DNA from: Paraburkholderia sp. DHOC27 | Lineage (GTDB): Bacteria; Pseudomonadota; Gammaproteobacteria; Burkholderiales; Burkholderiaceae | Reading direction: 5' to 3' | Assembly (NCBI RefSeq): GCF_003429005.1 | Contig: NZ_QVQV01000001.1 | Coordinates: 1,534,750-1,598,749, forward strand | Length of the DNA: 64,000 nucleotides | Shown here: positions 17,414 through 26,008 of the stretch, piece after piece | How positions within the stretch are numbered: the first letter of the stretch is position 1 | How the letters are laid out: each line of letters begins with the position of its first letter | The notes under the pieces: generated by a model | Told to the model about the DNA's origin: nothing | What the model saw: the letters and a program-made list of their open reading frames with translations, nothing else | Database searches by the model: none | Program-made: the position numbers and the translations under genes

Positions 17414-18028
17414 TTACATCGGCGGCGCGACGCCGTCTTTTTCGACCACCACGCGTTGCGCTTCGAAGCTGCCCTGCGCGGCCGGCGTGGCCACCACGAA
17501 CACCTTCTTGCCTGCGGTCAGATCGGTGCGGGCCGCCGGGATAAACGTCACGATGGGCACGTTGGGCGGTACCGTCACGACGTTGTTGCCACCCTTGTAC
17601 GACAGCTTCAGATCACGGCCGCTGGTGCCTTGCACGACGGTGTCCACGTTTGCATTGGTCATCGAGCTGTTCGGGCCGAGATCCCATGCATAGTGACCTT
17701 CGCCCGTGCCGCGCGCGCTTTCGGGGAACACCACGACTTCGGTGGCGGTCAGCTTGCCGTCGGTGCCGGTCGTGGCAGCGGTGCCGATGAACGAGCCCGG
17801 CTTGATGTCTGCGAGCTGGATCGACTTGACGGCGGAGACGCCCACCGTCGATTTGACGTCGACCGTCACCGTGTCGCCGCTGCGGCGATGCACGGTGAGC
17901 GTGTCACCGTTCAGCGAGACGATGTCGCCGCGGATACGCGTGGGTTTAACGGCGGGCGTCTGCGCGAGCGCGGCGCCGGCGAAGGCGAGCGTGGCCAGCG
18001 TGACGCCGAGTTTCAGGCGAATAGACAT
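17414..18028 (-). CDS. Exported DUF5666-like beta-strand protein
   Basis: A 204-residue protein with a signal peptide (MSIRLKLGVTLATLAFAGAALAQ). The mature part has OB-fold-like repeats of the type IRGDIVSLNGDTLTVHRRSGD and FIGTAATTGTDGKLTATEVVV, as in DUF5666 domains. It should be periplasmic. GGAG precedes the start at good spacing. The gene is monocistronic, 135 bp downstream of the molybdopterin oxidoreductase stop, and no role is known to me. Confidence 0.65.
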   Translation of the reverse strand: MSIRLKLGVTLATLAFAGAALAQTPAVKPTRIRGDIVSLNGDTLTVHRRSGDTVTVDVKSTVGVSAVKSIQLADIKPGSFIGTAATTGTDGKLTATEVVVFPESARGTGEGHYAWDLGPNSSMTNANVDTVVQGTSGRDLKLSYKGGNNVVTVPPNVPIVTFIPAARTDLTAGKKVFVVATPAAQGSFEAQRVVVEKDGVAPPM

Positions 18029-18163
18029 AAATGCTCCATGAAATAAGGGCTAAACGAAACAACAACCTGCAGAAAACAGAACGCGAAAACCGGTTGCGAG
18101 AGGACTCAATGAAACGTTTTATTTAATCAGGATGGCGAACCAAGCCACCCTCAAGGACCGCGC

Positions 18164-18955
18164 TCACGAACCGCCGAACCAGTTGTAGCCCTGGTTCTCC
18201 CAGTAGCCACCGGGAAACGTGTTGGTCACGCTAATGGCAACGATGTGCTTCGGATTCTTGTAGCCGAGCTTGGTGGGCATGCGCAGCTTCATCGGGAAGC
18301 CGTATTTGGGCGGCAACACCTGGCCGTCGTAGGTCAGCGTCAAAAGTGTCTGCGCATGCAGGGCCGTGGGCATGTCGATGCTGGTCCAGTAGTTGTCCGC
18401 GCAGTGCAGCGACACATACTTCGCGGTGGTATCGGCGCCGGCGCGTTTGAGGAAGTCGGAGAAGCGCACGCCGCCCCAGTGGCCGATCGCGCTCCAGCCT
18501 TCGATGCAGATGTGCCGGGTGATCTGGTCTTCCTGCGGCAGCGCGCGCAGTTCGTCGAGCGTCCACACGCGTTTGCCTTGCGCGAGGCCGCTGACCTGCA
18601 GGCGGTAGCTGCCGGCATCCACTTCCGGCACTTCGTCGATGTCGTAGAACGCATTGAACGGAAACGGCCGCGTGATCATCGATTCCGGATATGTCGGCGC
18701 CATCCGCTTTGGATCGAACAGCAGCGCCTGCATGTCGTCGTTGAAGTACGACATCTTGCGCAGCATCGTATTCACCGACTTGTCGTTGCTCAGATCGCAA
18801 CCGGACAACAGCGCGAGGCCGCCGAGCGAAAGAATGCGTTTGCCGAGCAGGCGCCGCGCGGGGTCTTTCAGTTCGCGCTGGGCGTCCTTGATGATGGAAG
18901 AGGCGTGAGCGGTCAGCAGCGTGTCCTGCCTGCGGTTGGGTTTGAACAGACTCAT
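18164..18955 (-). CDS. Molybdopterin-dependent sulfite oxidase-family oxidoreductase, catalytic subunit
   Basis: A 263-residue single-domain protein of the sulfite oxidase/YedY fold. The Mo-ligating cysteine is Cys150 in TRHICIEGWSAIGHWGGV, and the cofactor pocket continues in KYVSLHCADNYWTSIDMPTA and GFPMKLRMPTKLGYKNPKHI. The N-terminus has RRLLGKRILSLGGLALLSGC, which could be a twin-arginine or lipoprotein-type export signal. It lies 2 bp after a cytochrome b gene, so the two form a periplasmic enzyme with a quinone-linked membrane anchor. This is not the MsrP/MsrQ pair by length or context; the substrate is unknown. Confidence 0.87.
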   Translation of the reverse strand: MSLFKPNRRQDTLLTAHASSIIKDAQRELKDPARRLLGKRILSLGGLALLSGCDLSNDKSVNTMLRKMSYFNDDMQALLFDPKRMAPTYPESMITRPFPFNAFYDIDEVPEVDAGSYRLQVSGLAQGKRVWTLDELRALPQEDQITRHICIEGWSAIGHWGGVRFSDFLKRAGADTTAKYVSLHCADNYWTSIDMPTALHAQTLLTLTYDGQVLPPKYGFPMKLRMPTKLGYKNPKHIVAISVTNTFPGGYWENQGYNWFGGS

Positions 18956-18957
18956 GG

Positions 18958-19551
18958 CTATCGTCCGCGAATCATCAGAAGGAGCGAGCGCGGCACGAGT
19001 GCAACCATCACCACATGCACGACGAAGAACGCCACCAGTACGCTCATGGCTACGAAATGCACGACGCGCGCATTGTCGTAACCGCCCATCAAGGTGCGCA
19101 GCAGCGGAAACTGCACCGACTTCCAGACGGCAAGTCCGGACAGCACGAGCAGCACGATATCGGCGATCACCACCAGGTAAGCCAGTTTCTGAATCGCGTT
19201 GTAATGCGATAGATCGCCATGTGAAAGCTTGCCACGCACGGTGGCCACGATGTCGTTCACGAGCGATTTCGGAGTCAGCGGCAGCAGCTTGCGCGTAAAG
19301 CGCCCTGAGGCGAAATTGAGCGCAAGATAGACGAGGAAGTTGCCAACCAGCAGCCACATCACCGCGAAATGCCAGAGCAGTGCGCCGCCCAGCCAGCCGC
19401 CCAGCGTGATGGCGGGCGCAAAGGTCAGGGCCGGAAAGATGGGTGACGCGTCATAGACCTGCCACCCGCTCATCACCATGAGCACGACGGCGAGCGCGTT
19501 GATCCAGTGCGTAATGCGGACCCAGATGGGTTGAATGGTGACGTGACTCAC
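18958..19551 (-). CDS. Cytochrome b561/b6-type membrane subunit for the molybdopterin enzyme
   Basis: A 197-residue protein with four hydrophobic segments. Histidines suited to heme b ligation are His15 (RITHWINAL), His61 (ALLWHFAVMWLL), and two near the C-terminus (ARVVHFVAMSVL, FVVHVVMVALV). It starts at GTG 19551. It should carry electrons between the quinone pool and the molybdopterin subunit encoded 2 bp downstream. No cytochrome c gene accompanies them. Confidence 0.88.
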   Translation of the reverse strand: MSHVTIQPIWVRITHWINALAVVLMVMSGWQVYDASPIFPALTFAPAITLGGWLGGALLWHFAVMWLLVGNFLVYLALNFASGRFTRKLLPLTPKSLVNDIVATVRGKLSHGDLSHYNAIQKLAYLVVIADIVLLVLSGLAVWKSVQFPLLRTLMGGYDNARVVHFVAMSVLVAFFVVHVVMVALVPRSLLLMIRGR

Positions 19552-19791
19552 AGCGGTCCCGTTGATGGAAGTGTCATGGAGGGCAGCCTTGTATTCGCGG
19601 CAATACCGGCATGAACAGCGTTATGGGACCTGTTATTCCATAGACGGAGAAAGATTTTTTCCAGCCTGTGTGGTGACACCGCTTCCCGTTGGCGAAGGCT
19701 GATTGCGTCAGTGAAAATCCCAATGGTCAAGGCGACGTTTGCCTAGCGGTGAGCGTTTCCGACTTATCACCCTTCTGCGATATAAGGAAAT

Positions 19792-19876
19792 GATCGTAAC
19801 GACACTTGTTACGATCCTATCAATCGCGGTAGGATGGTTGCGAATAAACCACCAGCCGTTGTTGTGCAACGCACAA
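19792..19876 (+). promoter_or_regulatory. Candidate promoter and two operators of the deoC operon
   Basis: GATCGTAAC (19792-19800) and GTTACGATC (19808-19816) form a perfect 9-bp inverted repeat with a seven-base spacer. TTGTTA at 19806-19811, inside that repeat, and TAGGAT at 19830-19835 are 18 bases apart and could be the -35 and -10. A second palindrome, TTGTGC-AAC-GCACAA, lies at 19862-19876, just before the deoC ATG at 19892. This suits repression of the operon. The rest of the 340-bp gap back to 19552 shows nothing clear. Confidence 0.55.
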
Positions 19877-19891
19877 AGTCACGGACGTCTT

Positions 19892-20902
19892 ATGCCTGAA
19901 GCTCCTTCGTTATCTTCATCGGTCATCGCGCTGCGGCGCTCCGTGGCCGTTCATCCTGAACGCAACCCTGGCGTGCCGTTCGACGCCTCGTGGCTCGATG
20001 GCCTGCGTGTCAACCAGTCGGCGGTCGAGCGACGAACCGCAACGCTCGGTACGCGGCGTTCGGTCAAGAAAGACGCCCAGGCAGCATGGCTGCTTAAAGC
20101 GGTGACCTGCATCGACCTCACCACGCTGAACGGCGACGACACCGAGGGCCGCGTGCGGCGTCTCTGTGCCAAAGCGCGTCAGCCGGTGCGCGCCGACATC
20201 CTGAGTGCGCTCGGCATTGCGCCGAACTCCATCACCACGGGCGCGGTGTGCGTGTATCACCGCTTCGTAGGTGCGGCGGTGGATGCGCTGCAAGGCAGCG
20301 GCATTCCGGTCGCGGCAGTCTCCACCGGTTTTCCGGCTGGCCTGATTCCGCATCCGCTGAAGCTCAAGGAAATCGAGGCGTCGGTGGCTGACGGCGCGCA
20401 GGAAATCGACATCGTCGTGACCCGCGAGTACGTGCTGACCGGCAACTGGCAGGCGCTCTATGACGAGGTGCGCGACTTCCGCGCGGCCTGCGGTCCGGCG
20501 CATCTGAAAGCCATTCTGGCCACCGGCGATATCCGCACGCTCTCGAACGTGGCGCGTGCGTCGATGGTCTGCATGATGGCTGGCGCCGACTTCATCAAGA
20601 CCTCCACCGGCAAGGAAGGCGTGAACGCCACGCTCGACGTTTCGCTGGTCATGGTGCGGATGATGCGCGAGTACCACGAACGCACCGGCATCCTGATCGG
20701 CTTCAAGCCGGCCGGCGGTGTGTCCACGGCGAAGTCCGTGCTGAACTATCAGATCCTGATGAAAGAAGAGCTGGGCCGCGCCTGGCTCGAACCCGAACTG
20801 TTCCGCATTGGCGCGTCGAGCCTGTTGGCCGACATCGAACGCCAGCTCGAACATTACGTTAGCGGCCGTTACTCCGCTTTCAACCGTCACCCCGTTGCCT
20901 GA
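19892..20902 (+). CDS. deoC: Deoxyribose-phosphate aldolase
   Basis: A 336-residue class I aldolase that splits 2-deoxyribose-5-phosphate into glyceraldehyde-3-phosphate and acetaldehyde. The Schiff-base lysine lies in DFIKTSTGKEG and the second active-site lysine in GFKPAGGVSTAKS. VCVYHRFV and VSTGFPAG are further family motifs. It is longer than the E. coli enzyme (about 259) because of an N-terminal extension of roughly 70 residues, as in animal-type DeoC. The ATG at 19892 was chosen; an upstream open stretch exists but overlaps the putative operators. First gene of an eight-gene operon. Confidence 0.93.
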   Translation: MPEAPSLSSSVIALRRSVAVHPERNPGVPFDASWLDGLRVNQSAVERRTATLGTRRSVKKDAQAAWLLKAVTCIDLTTLNGDDTEGRVRRLCAKARQPVRADILSALGIAPNSITTGAVCVYHRFVGAAVDALQGSGIPVAAVSTGFPAGLIPHPLKLKEIEASVADGAQEIDIVVTREYVLTGNWQALYDEVRDFRAACGPAHLKAILATGDIRTLSNVARASMVCMMAGADFIKTSTGKEGVNATLDVSLVMVRMMREYHERTGILIGFKPAGGVSTAKSVLNYQILMKEELGRAWLEPELFRIGASSLLADIERQLEHYVSGRYSAFNRHPVA

Positions 20903-20915
20903 GCAGATCGATCCC

Positions 20916-23327
20916 ATGAGCGTAGCCGAATATTTTTCTTCGATGGAGTACGGTCCCGCACCGGAGGACGATCAGCCCGCCCGCGCGTGGTTGGCGCAGC
21001 ACGATGCGCGCTTCGGGCATTTCATCAATGGCGCGTGGCGCGAACCGGCTTCGGGCGAGCACTTCGAGTCGCGCGAACCCGCTACGGGTGAACTGCTCGC
21101 GCAGGTCGCCCAGGGTGACACGGCGGATATCGACGCCGCCGTCGCCGCCGCACGCGCGGCCCAGCCGGGTTGGCTGGCGCTGGGCGGAGCAGGCCGGGCG
21201 CGTCACCTGTACGCACTGGCGCGCATGGTGCAGCGGCACAGCCGGCTGTTCGCGGTGCTGGAAGCGCTCGACAACGGCAAGCCGATCCGCGAGACGCGTG
21301 ATCTCGACATCCCGCTGGTGGCGCGTCACTTCCTGCATCACGCGGGTTGGGCGCAATTGCAGGAAAGCGAATTCGCCGATTACGCGCCGCTTGGCGTCGT
21401 CGGTCAGATCGTGCCGTGGAATTTCCCGTTGTTGATGCTGGCGTGGAAGATCGCCCCGGCCATCGCCACCGGCAATTGCATCGTATTGAAGCCCGCTGAA
21501 TACACGCCGCTCACTGCCTTGCTGTTCGCTGAACTCGCGCACCGTGCCGGCTTGCCGGCGGGTGTGATCAATGTCGTGACCGGCGATGGCCGTACGGGCG
21601 CCGCGCTGGTCGAACATCCCGACGTCAACAAGCTGGCGTTCACCGGCTCGACCGAAGTGGGCCGGCAGATTCGTTCGGTTACCGCGGGCACCGGCAAATC
21701 GCTGACGCTCGAACTCGGCGGCAAGTCGCCCTTCATCGTGTTCGACGACGCGGATCTGGACAGCGCTGTGGAAGGCGTCGTGGACGCCATCTGGTTCAAC
21801 CAGGGGCAGGTGTGCTGCGCCGGTTCGCGTCTGCTGGTGCAGGAAGGCGTGGAAGCGCGCTTCATCGAAAAGCTCAAGCGCCGCATGGAGTCGCTGCGCG
21901 TGGGCCCGTCGCTCGACAAGAGCATTGATATGGGCGCGATCGTCGATCCGGTGCAACTCGAGCGTATCCAGTCGCTGGTGGAAGCGGGGCGTATCGAAGG
22001 CTGCGCGGTGTATCAGGCCGAAGGTGCCGACACGTCGCTGCCCACGCGAGGCTGTTTTTACCCGCCCACGCTGATCACGGGCGTGGCCCCTGCTTCGACG
22101 CTCGCGCAGGAAGAAATCTTCGGACCGGTGCTGGTGACGATGAGCTTTCGTACCCCTGACGAAGCAATTGCGCTCGCCAACAACACGCGTTACGGCCTCG
22201 CCGCGAGCGTGTGGAGCGAGACTATCGGGCGCGCGCTCGACATCGCACCGCGTCTGGCGTGCGGCGTCGTGTGGGTCAATGCGACCAATCTGTTCGATGC
22301 GGGTGTCGGTTTTGGCGGCTACCGCGAATCCGGTTATGGCCGCGAAGGCGGCCGCGAGGGCATCTACGAATATCTGAAGCCGCGCGCCTGGCTTAAGCTC
22401 ACCGAGCGGCCCAGGGATGCAGCAACGCGCAATCATGGTGCAGACCGCGATGCGGGGTTCGCCGACGCGTTCGCCAACATCACCCCGATCGACCGCACCG
22501 CGAAGCTCTTCATCGGCGGCAAGCAGGCCCGTCCCGATGGCGGCAATTCGCTGACGGTGTATAACCCGGCCGGCGAGATGGTCGGCGAAGTGGGCGCGGG
22601 CAATCGCAAGGACATTCGTAATGCGGTCGAGGCGGCGCGGGGAGCGGCGAAGTGGTCCGCGGCCAGCACGCATAACCGCGCTCAGGTATTGTTTTACCTG
22701 GCTGAGAATCTGGCAGTACGTGCCGACGAATTTGCACGGCAACTGGTGACGCGTACGGGTGTCGCGGAAGCTGCCGCGCATGCGGAAGTCGAAGCCGCCG
22801 TTACGCGCCTCTTCACCTACGGCGCGTGGGCCGACAAGTTCGATGGCGCCGTGCACACGCCGCCGCTGCGCGGCGTTGCGCTGGCCATGAACGAACCGCT
22901 CGGTGTGATCGGCATTGCCTGTCCGGATGAAGCGCCGCTGCTGTCCCTCGTGTCGTTGCTCGGACCGGCGCTGGCGATGGGCAACCGTGTAGTCGTGCTG
23001 CCGAGCGAGGCTTGCCCGCTGACGGCAACGGATCTGTACCAGGTACTCGAAACTTCGGACGTACCGGGCGGCGTCGTGAATATCGTCACCGGCGAGCGTG
23101 CGGCATTGCTGCCGGCGCTCGCGAAACACGACGACGTGGACGCGCTCTGGTGCTTCGGCAGCGCGGCTGATGCGAAGCTGGTGGAAAGCGCGTCGGTCGG
23201 CAATCTGAAGCGCACCTTCGTCGATCATGGGCGCCAGTTCGACTGGTTCGACCGTTCGACCGAAGGCCCGCTGTGGCTGCGTCACGCGATGCAGGTGAAG
23301 AACATCTGGATTCCTTACGGAGACTGA
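20916..23327 (+). CDS. Two-domain aldehyde dehydrogenase (ALDH16-like)
   Basis: An 803-residue fusion. Residues ~35-500 are a full aldehyde dehydrogenase with LELGGKSP and the catalytic Cys300 in NQGQVCCAGSR. Residues ~520-803 are a second, shortened ALDH domain (PLGVIGIACPDEAPLLSLVS, VPGGVVNIVTGE) lacking the Cys motif. This layout and length are close to ALDH16, known in animals and bacteria, in which the second domain is non-catalytic. It starts 13 bp after deoC, so its likely job is oxidation of the acetaldehyde that DeoC releases to acetate. It uses NAD(P)+, with cofactor preference not readable. The ATG at 20916 follows the deoC stop. Confidence 0.88.
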   Translation: MSVAEYFSSMEYGPAPEDDQPARAWLAQHDARFGHFINGAWREPASGEHFESREPATGELLAQVAQGDTADIDAAVAAARAAQPGWLALGGAGRARHLYALARMVQRHSRLFAVLEALDNGKPIRETRDLDIPLVARHFLHHAGWAQLQESEFADYAPLGVVGQIVPWNFPLLMLAWKIAPAIATGNCIVLKPAEYTPLTALLFAELAHRAGLPAGVINVVTGDGRTGAALVEHPDVNKLAFTGSTEVGRQIRSVTAGTGKSLTLELGGKSPFIVFDDADLDSAVEGVVDAIWFNQGQVCCAGSRLLVQEGVEARFIEKLKRRMESLRVGPSLDKSIDMGAIVDPVQLERIQSLVEAGRIEGCAVYQAEGADTSLPTRGCFYPPTLITGVAPASTLAQEEIFGPVLVTMSFRTPDEAIALANNTRYGLAASVWSETIGRALDIAPRLACGVVWVNATNLFDAGVGFGGYRESGYGREGGREGIYEYLKPRAWLKLTERPRDAATRNHGADRDAGFADAFANITPIDRTAKLFIGGKQARPDGGNSLTVYNPAGEMVGEVGAGNRKDIRNAVEAARGAAKWSAASTHNRAQVLFYLAENLAVRADEFARQLVTRTGVAEAAAHAEVEAAVTRLFTYGAWADKFDGAVHTPPLRGVALAMNEPLGVIGIACPDEAPLLSLVSLLGPALAMGNRVVVLPSEACPLTATDLYQVLETSDVPGGVVNIVTGERAALLPALAKHDDVDALWCFGSAADAKLVESASVGNLKRTFVDHGRQFDWFDRSTEGPLWLRHAMQVKNIWIPYGD

Positions 23328-23376
23328 TCGTCCAGAAGCGGACCGGTCGTCAATGATTGAACATGGAGGAGACACC

Positions 23377-23853
23377 ATGCTGAAAAATCTGGACCCGCTG
23401 TTGAATGCCGATGTACTGCATGCACTGCGGGCAATGGGCCACGGCGACGAAGTCGTGATCTGCGATGCGAATTTCCCTGGCGACTCCGTGGCGCGTGCCA
23501 CGGTGCTGGGCAAGCTGCTGCGTCTCGACGTGAACGCTGCACGCGCCGTGCGTGCCGTGCTGTCGGTGCTGCCGCTGGACAGCTTTGTCGAGTCGCCGGC
23601 CTCGCGCATGGAAGTGGTCGGCGAGCCGAACACGATTCCCGCCGTGCAGCGCGAAGCGCAGCAAGAAGTGAATGCCGCGGAAGGGCGCGAGGTGCCGTTC
23701 GCGTCGATCGAACGGTTCGCGTTCTATGAGCGCGCGAAAAAAGCCTACTGCGTGATCGCCACCAGCGAAGAACGCGGATACGGCTGCTTTGTCTTCACGA
23801 AGGGTGTGCTGCTTGCGCCAGACGCCCCCGCTGCCACGGAGCGCCGCGAATGA
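23377..23853 (+). CDS. RbsD/FucU-family sugar mutarotase
   Basis: A 158-residue protein of the RbsD/FucU fold, which interconverts anomers or ring forms of free sugars before phosphorylation. MLKNLDPLLNADVLHALRAM, HGDEVVICDANFP and the C-terminal ERFAFYERAKKAYCVIATSE are typical of the FucU branch. GGAGAC precedes the start at good spacing. Its stop overlaps the kinase start (ATGA), which indicates translational coupling. In this operon it would prepare the imported sugar for the kinase. Confidence 0.85.
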   Translation: MLKNLDPLLNADVLHALRAMGHGDEVVICDANFPGDSVARATVLGKLLRLDVNAARAVRAVLSVLPLDSFVESPASRMEVVGEPNTIPAVQREAQQEVNAAEGREVPFASIERFAFYERAKKAYCVIATSEERGYGCFVFTKGVLLAPDAPAATERRE

Positions 23854-24812
23854 GCACGTTGTCTCAACAGGCCGGGCAAGTAGTGATTCTCGGCATCTAT
23901 GTCACCGACCTGACGTTCCGCGCGGAACGCATGCCGCTGATCGGCGAAACCATCGCCGGTTCGGCCTTCGCAATGGGGCCGGGCGGCAAGGGTTCGAATC
24001 AGGCTGTCGCGGCCGCGCGAGCCGGCGCCAAGGTGGTGTTCTGCACGCGCATTGGCAACGACGCGTTTGGCTCGATTGCGCGCTCCACCTGGGCCGCTGA
24101 AGGCATCACGGCGCGCGCCACCACCGTGGATGGCGTCTCGACCGGCGCCGCGCATATCTTCGTCGACGAAACCAACGGCAAGAACGCGATCATCGTCGCA
24201 TCGGGCGCAGCGGGCACCATGAACGCGGGCGACGTGGATGCGATCGAAGCGGATATCCGCGCCGCGAAAGTCTTCGTCACGCAACTGGAGCAGCCGCTCG
24301 CCGCGGCGCGGCGTGGCCTCGAAGTGGCGCGCCGCCACGGTGTGACGACGGTGTTCAACCCCGCGCCCGCCGTGCCGCTCGAAGACGATATTTTCCCGCT
24401 GTGCGACTACATCACGCCGAACGAAACGGAAGCCACGACGCTGACGGGCGTGCCGATCCAGTCGGTGGACGACGCACGCCGCGCCGCCGACGTGCTGCTC
24501 GCCAAAGGCGTGGGCACCGTGATCGTCACGCTGGGTGAGGCAGGCGCGTTGCTGCATTCGGCGTCGCAATCGGTGCTGGTGCCGGCGTTCCAGTGCGGAC
24601 GCGTGGTGGAAACGGCGGGTGCCGGCGATGGCTTTACGGGTGGCTTCGCGGCCGCGCTCGCACGCGGCGCCGATCCAGTGGACGCCATGCGCTTCGGTTG
24701 CGCGCTGGCGGGCATCTCCGTGACGCGTCCGGGCACGGCGCCCTCCATGCCGACCCTCGCCGAAGTGAACGAAGTGTTGCGGCAGGCGGGTCAACCAGTG
24801 TCAGCCAGATAG
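23850..24812 (+). CDS. PfkB-family sugar kinase (ribokinase-like; probable deoxyribokinase)
   Basis: A 320-residue cytosolic kinase. The first PfkB signature is GPGGKGSNQAVAAARAGAKV, and the catalytic-base motif is ETAGAGDGFTGG with Asp in GAGD. Family similarity is to ribokinase. Since the operon begins with deoC and has no ribose-specific enzyme, I infer that it makes deoxyribose-5-phosphate; ribose cannot be excluded. It overlaps the mutarotase gene by four bases and is followed after 54 bp by the first permease gene. Confidence 0.88.
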   Translation: MSTLSQQAGQVVILGIYVTDLTFRAERMPLIGETIAGSAFAMGPGGKGSNQAVAAARAGAKVVFCTRIGNDAFGSIARSTWAAEGITARATTVDGVSTGAAHIFVDETNGKNAIIVASGAAGTMNAGDVDAIEADIRAAKVFVTQLEQPLAAARRGLEVARRHGVTTVFNPAPAVPLEDDIFPLCDYITPNETEATTLTGVPIQSVDDARRAADVLLAKGVGTVIVTLGEAGALLHSASQSVLVPAFQCGRVVETAGAGDGFTGGFAAALARGADPVDAMRFGCALAGISVTRPGTAPSMPTLAEVNEVLRQAGQPVSAR

Positions 24813-24866
24813 CCGGCTAATTAGTCACAGCGTATCAAGCGGTGCAATAAGGAGTTCGTCCTTACC

Positions 24867-25898
24867 ATGAAGTCTTCGTTTGCTCCTGGAAAAATGTTTG
24901 GCGACCGGCAGCTCAACTTCCTGCTGATCGTCAACGTGCTGGTCGTGCTGGTGGCGACCTGGCTGTCGCACGGCCAGTTCGTGGATATCGACAACCTGCA
25001 GTCGATGGGCAGCCAGTTGCCCGAACTGGGGCTGCTCGCGCTCGGCATCATGCTGTCGATGATCTCGGGCAATGGCGGTATCGACCTGTCCGGCGTCGGC
25101 CTCGCCAATCTGTCGGGCATGGTCGCCGCGCTGCTGATGCCCAAGCTCATCAGCGCCGACGCATCGCCGCTCGCCTACACCGCGCTCTTCTGCGTGATCG
25201 TCGTGGTGATGGGCCTGCTCGGTGGCCTGCTGAACGGCGTGGTCATCGCCAAGCTGCGGCTCACGCCGATTCTCTGTACGCTCGGCACGCAGTTGCTGTT
25301 CACCGGTATCGCGGTGGTGCTGAGCAACGGCGCTTCGGTGCCGGTGGAATACGTCGATCAGCTTTCGGATATCGGCAACGGCACCTGGCTGCAGATTCCC
25401 ATTTCCTTCGTCGTGTTCATTGCCGCCATTGTCGTGCTCGGGTGGCTCCTCAAACGCAGTCCGTTCGGCATGCGTCTGTATCTGATGGGCACCAATCCGA
25501 AGGCCGCGTTTTACGCCGGCATTCCGCGCGCCCGCATGCTGATCGTCACGTACACGATGTGCGGCGTGCTCGCTTCGCTCGCTGGTCTCATCAGCGCCAC
25601 GCATACGTCCAGCGCGAAATGGGACTACGGTAACTCGTATCTGCTGATCGCGATCCTGATTGCGGTGATGGGCGGCGTCAATCCGGCCGGTGGCCGTGGC
25701 CGCATCATCTCGGTGTTTTTCGCAGCAACGGTGCTGCAATTTCTCGCGAGTCTGTTCAATCTGATGGGCGTGTCGCAGTTTTTTGGCGACTGCGCGTTTG
25801 GCTTTTTGCTGTTGCTGTCGCTGGCGTTTGCAGGCGGCGAGCGTATCAGCGCGATCTTCGGCTTCAAGCCGCGCGTCGATTCGGCCGTGAAACGTTAG
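24867..25898 (+). CDS. Sugar ABC transporter permease (RbsC-like), first of two
   Basis: A 343-residue inner-membrane protein of the branched-chain/ribose permease family, with about nine hydrophobic segments. Landmarks include MLSMISGNGGIDLSGVGLANLSG and the cytoplasmic-loop sequence GMRLYLMGTNPKAAFYAGI, which contacts the ATPase. The ISGNGGIDLS block replaces the usual TGGIDLS-type entry of RbsC. It works with the other permease at 28633 as a heterodimer, unlike RbsC, which is encoded once. AAGGAG lies 12 bases before the ATG, slightly far. Confidence 0.87.
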   Translation: MKSSFAPGKMFGDRQLNFLLIVNVLVVLVATWLSHGQFVDIDNLQSMGSQLPELGLLALGIMLSMISGNGGIDLSGVGLANLSGMVAALLMPKLISADASPLAYTALFCVIVVVMGLLGGLLNGVVIAKLRLTPILCTLGTQLLFTGIAVVLSNGASVPVEYVDQLSDIGNGTWLQIPISFVVFIAAIVVLGWLLKRSPFGMRLYLMGTNPKAAFYAGIPRARMLIVTYTMCGVLASLAGLISATHTSSAKWDYGNSYLLIAILIAVMGGVNPAGGRGRIISVFFAATVLQFLASLFNLMGVSQFFGDCAFGFLLLLSLAFAGGERISAIFGFKPRVDSAVKR

Positions 25899-26008
25899 GG
25901 TCAGCGAGGAAATCTCACACAGGCAGGTTTGGTACGTAGCGGACGTGGGGCCCTGGATGTCCGCAACCGTGAAGCAGGGCGACATCGAAAGAAAAAAGGA
26001 GACTTGGC

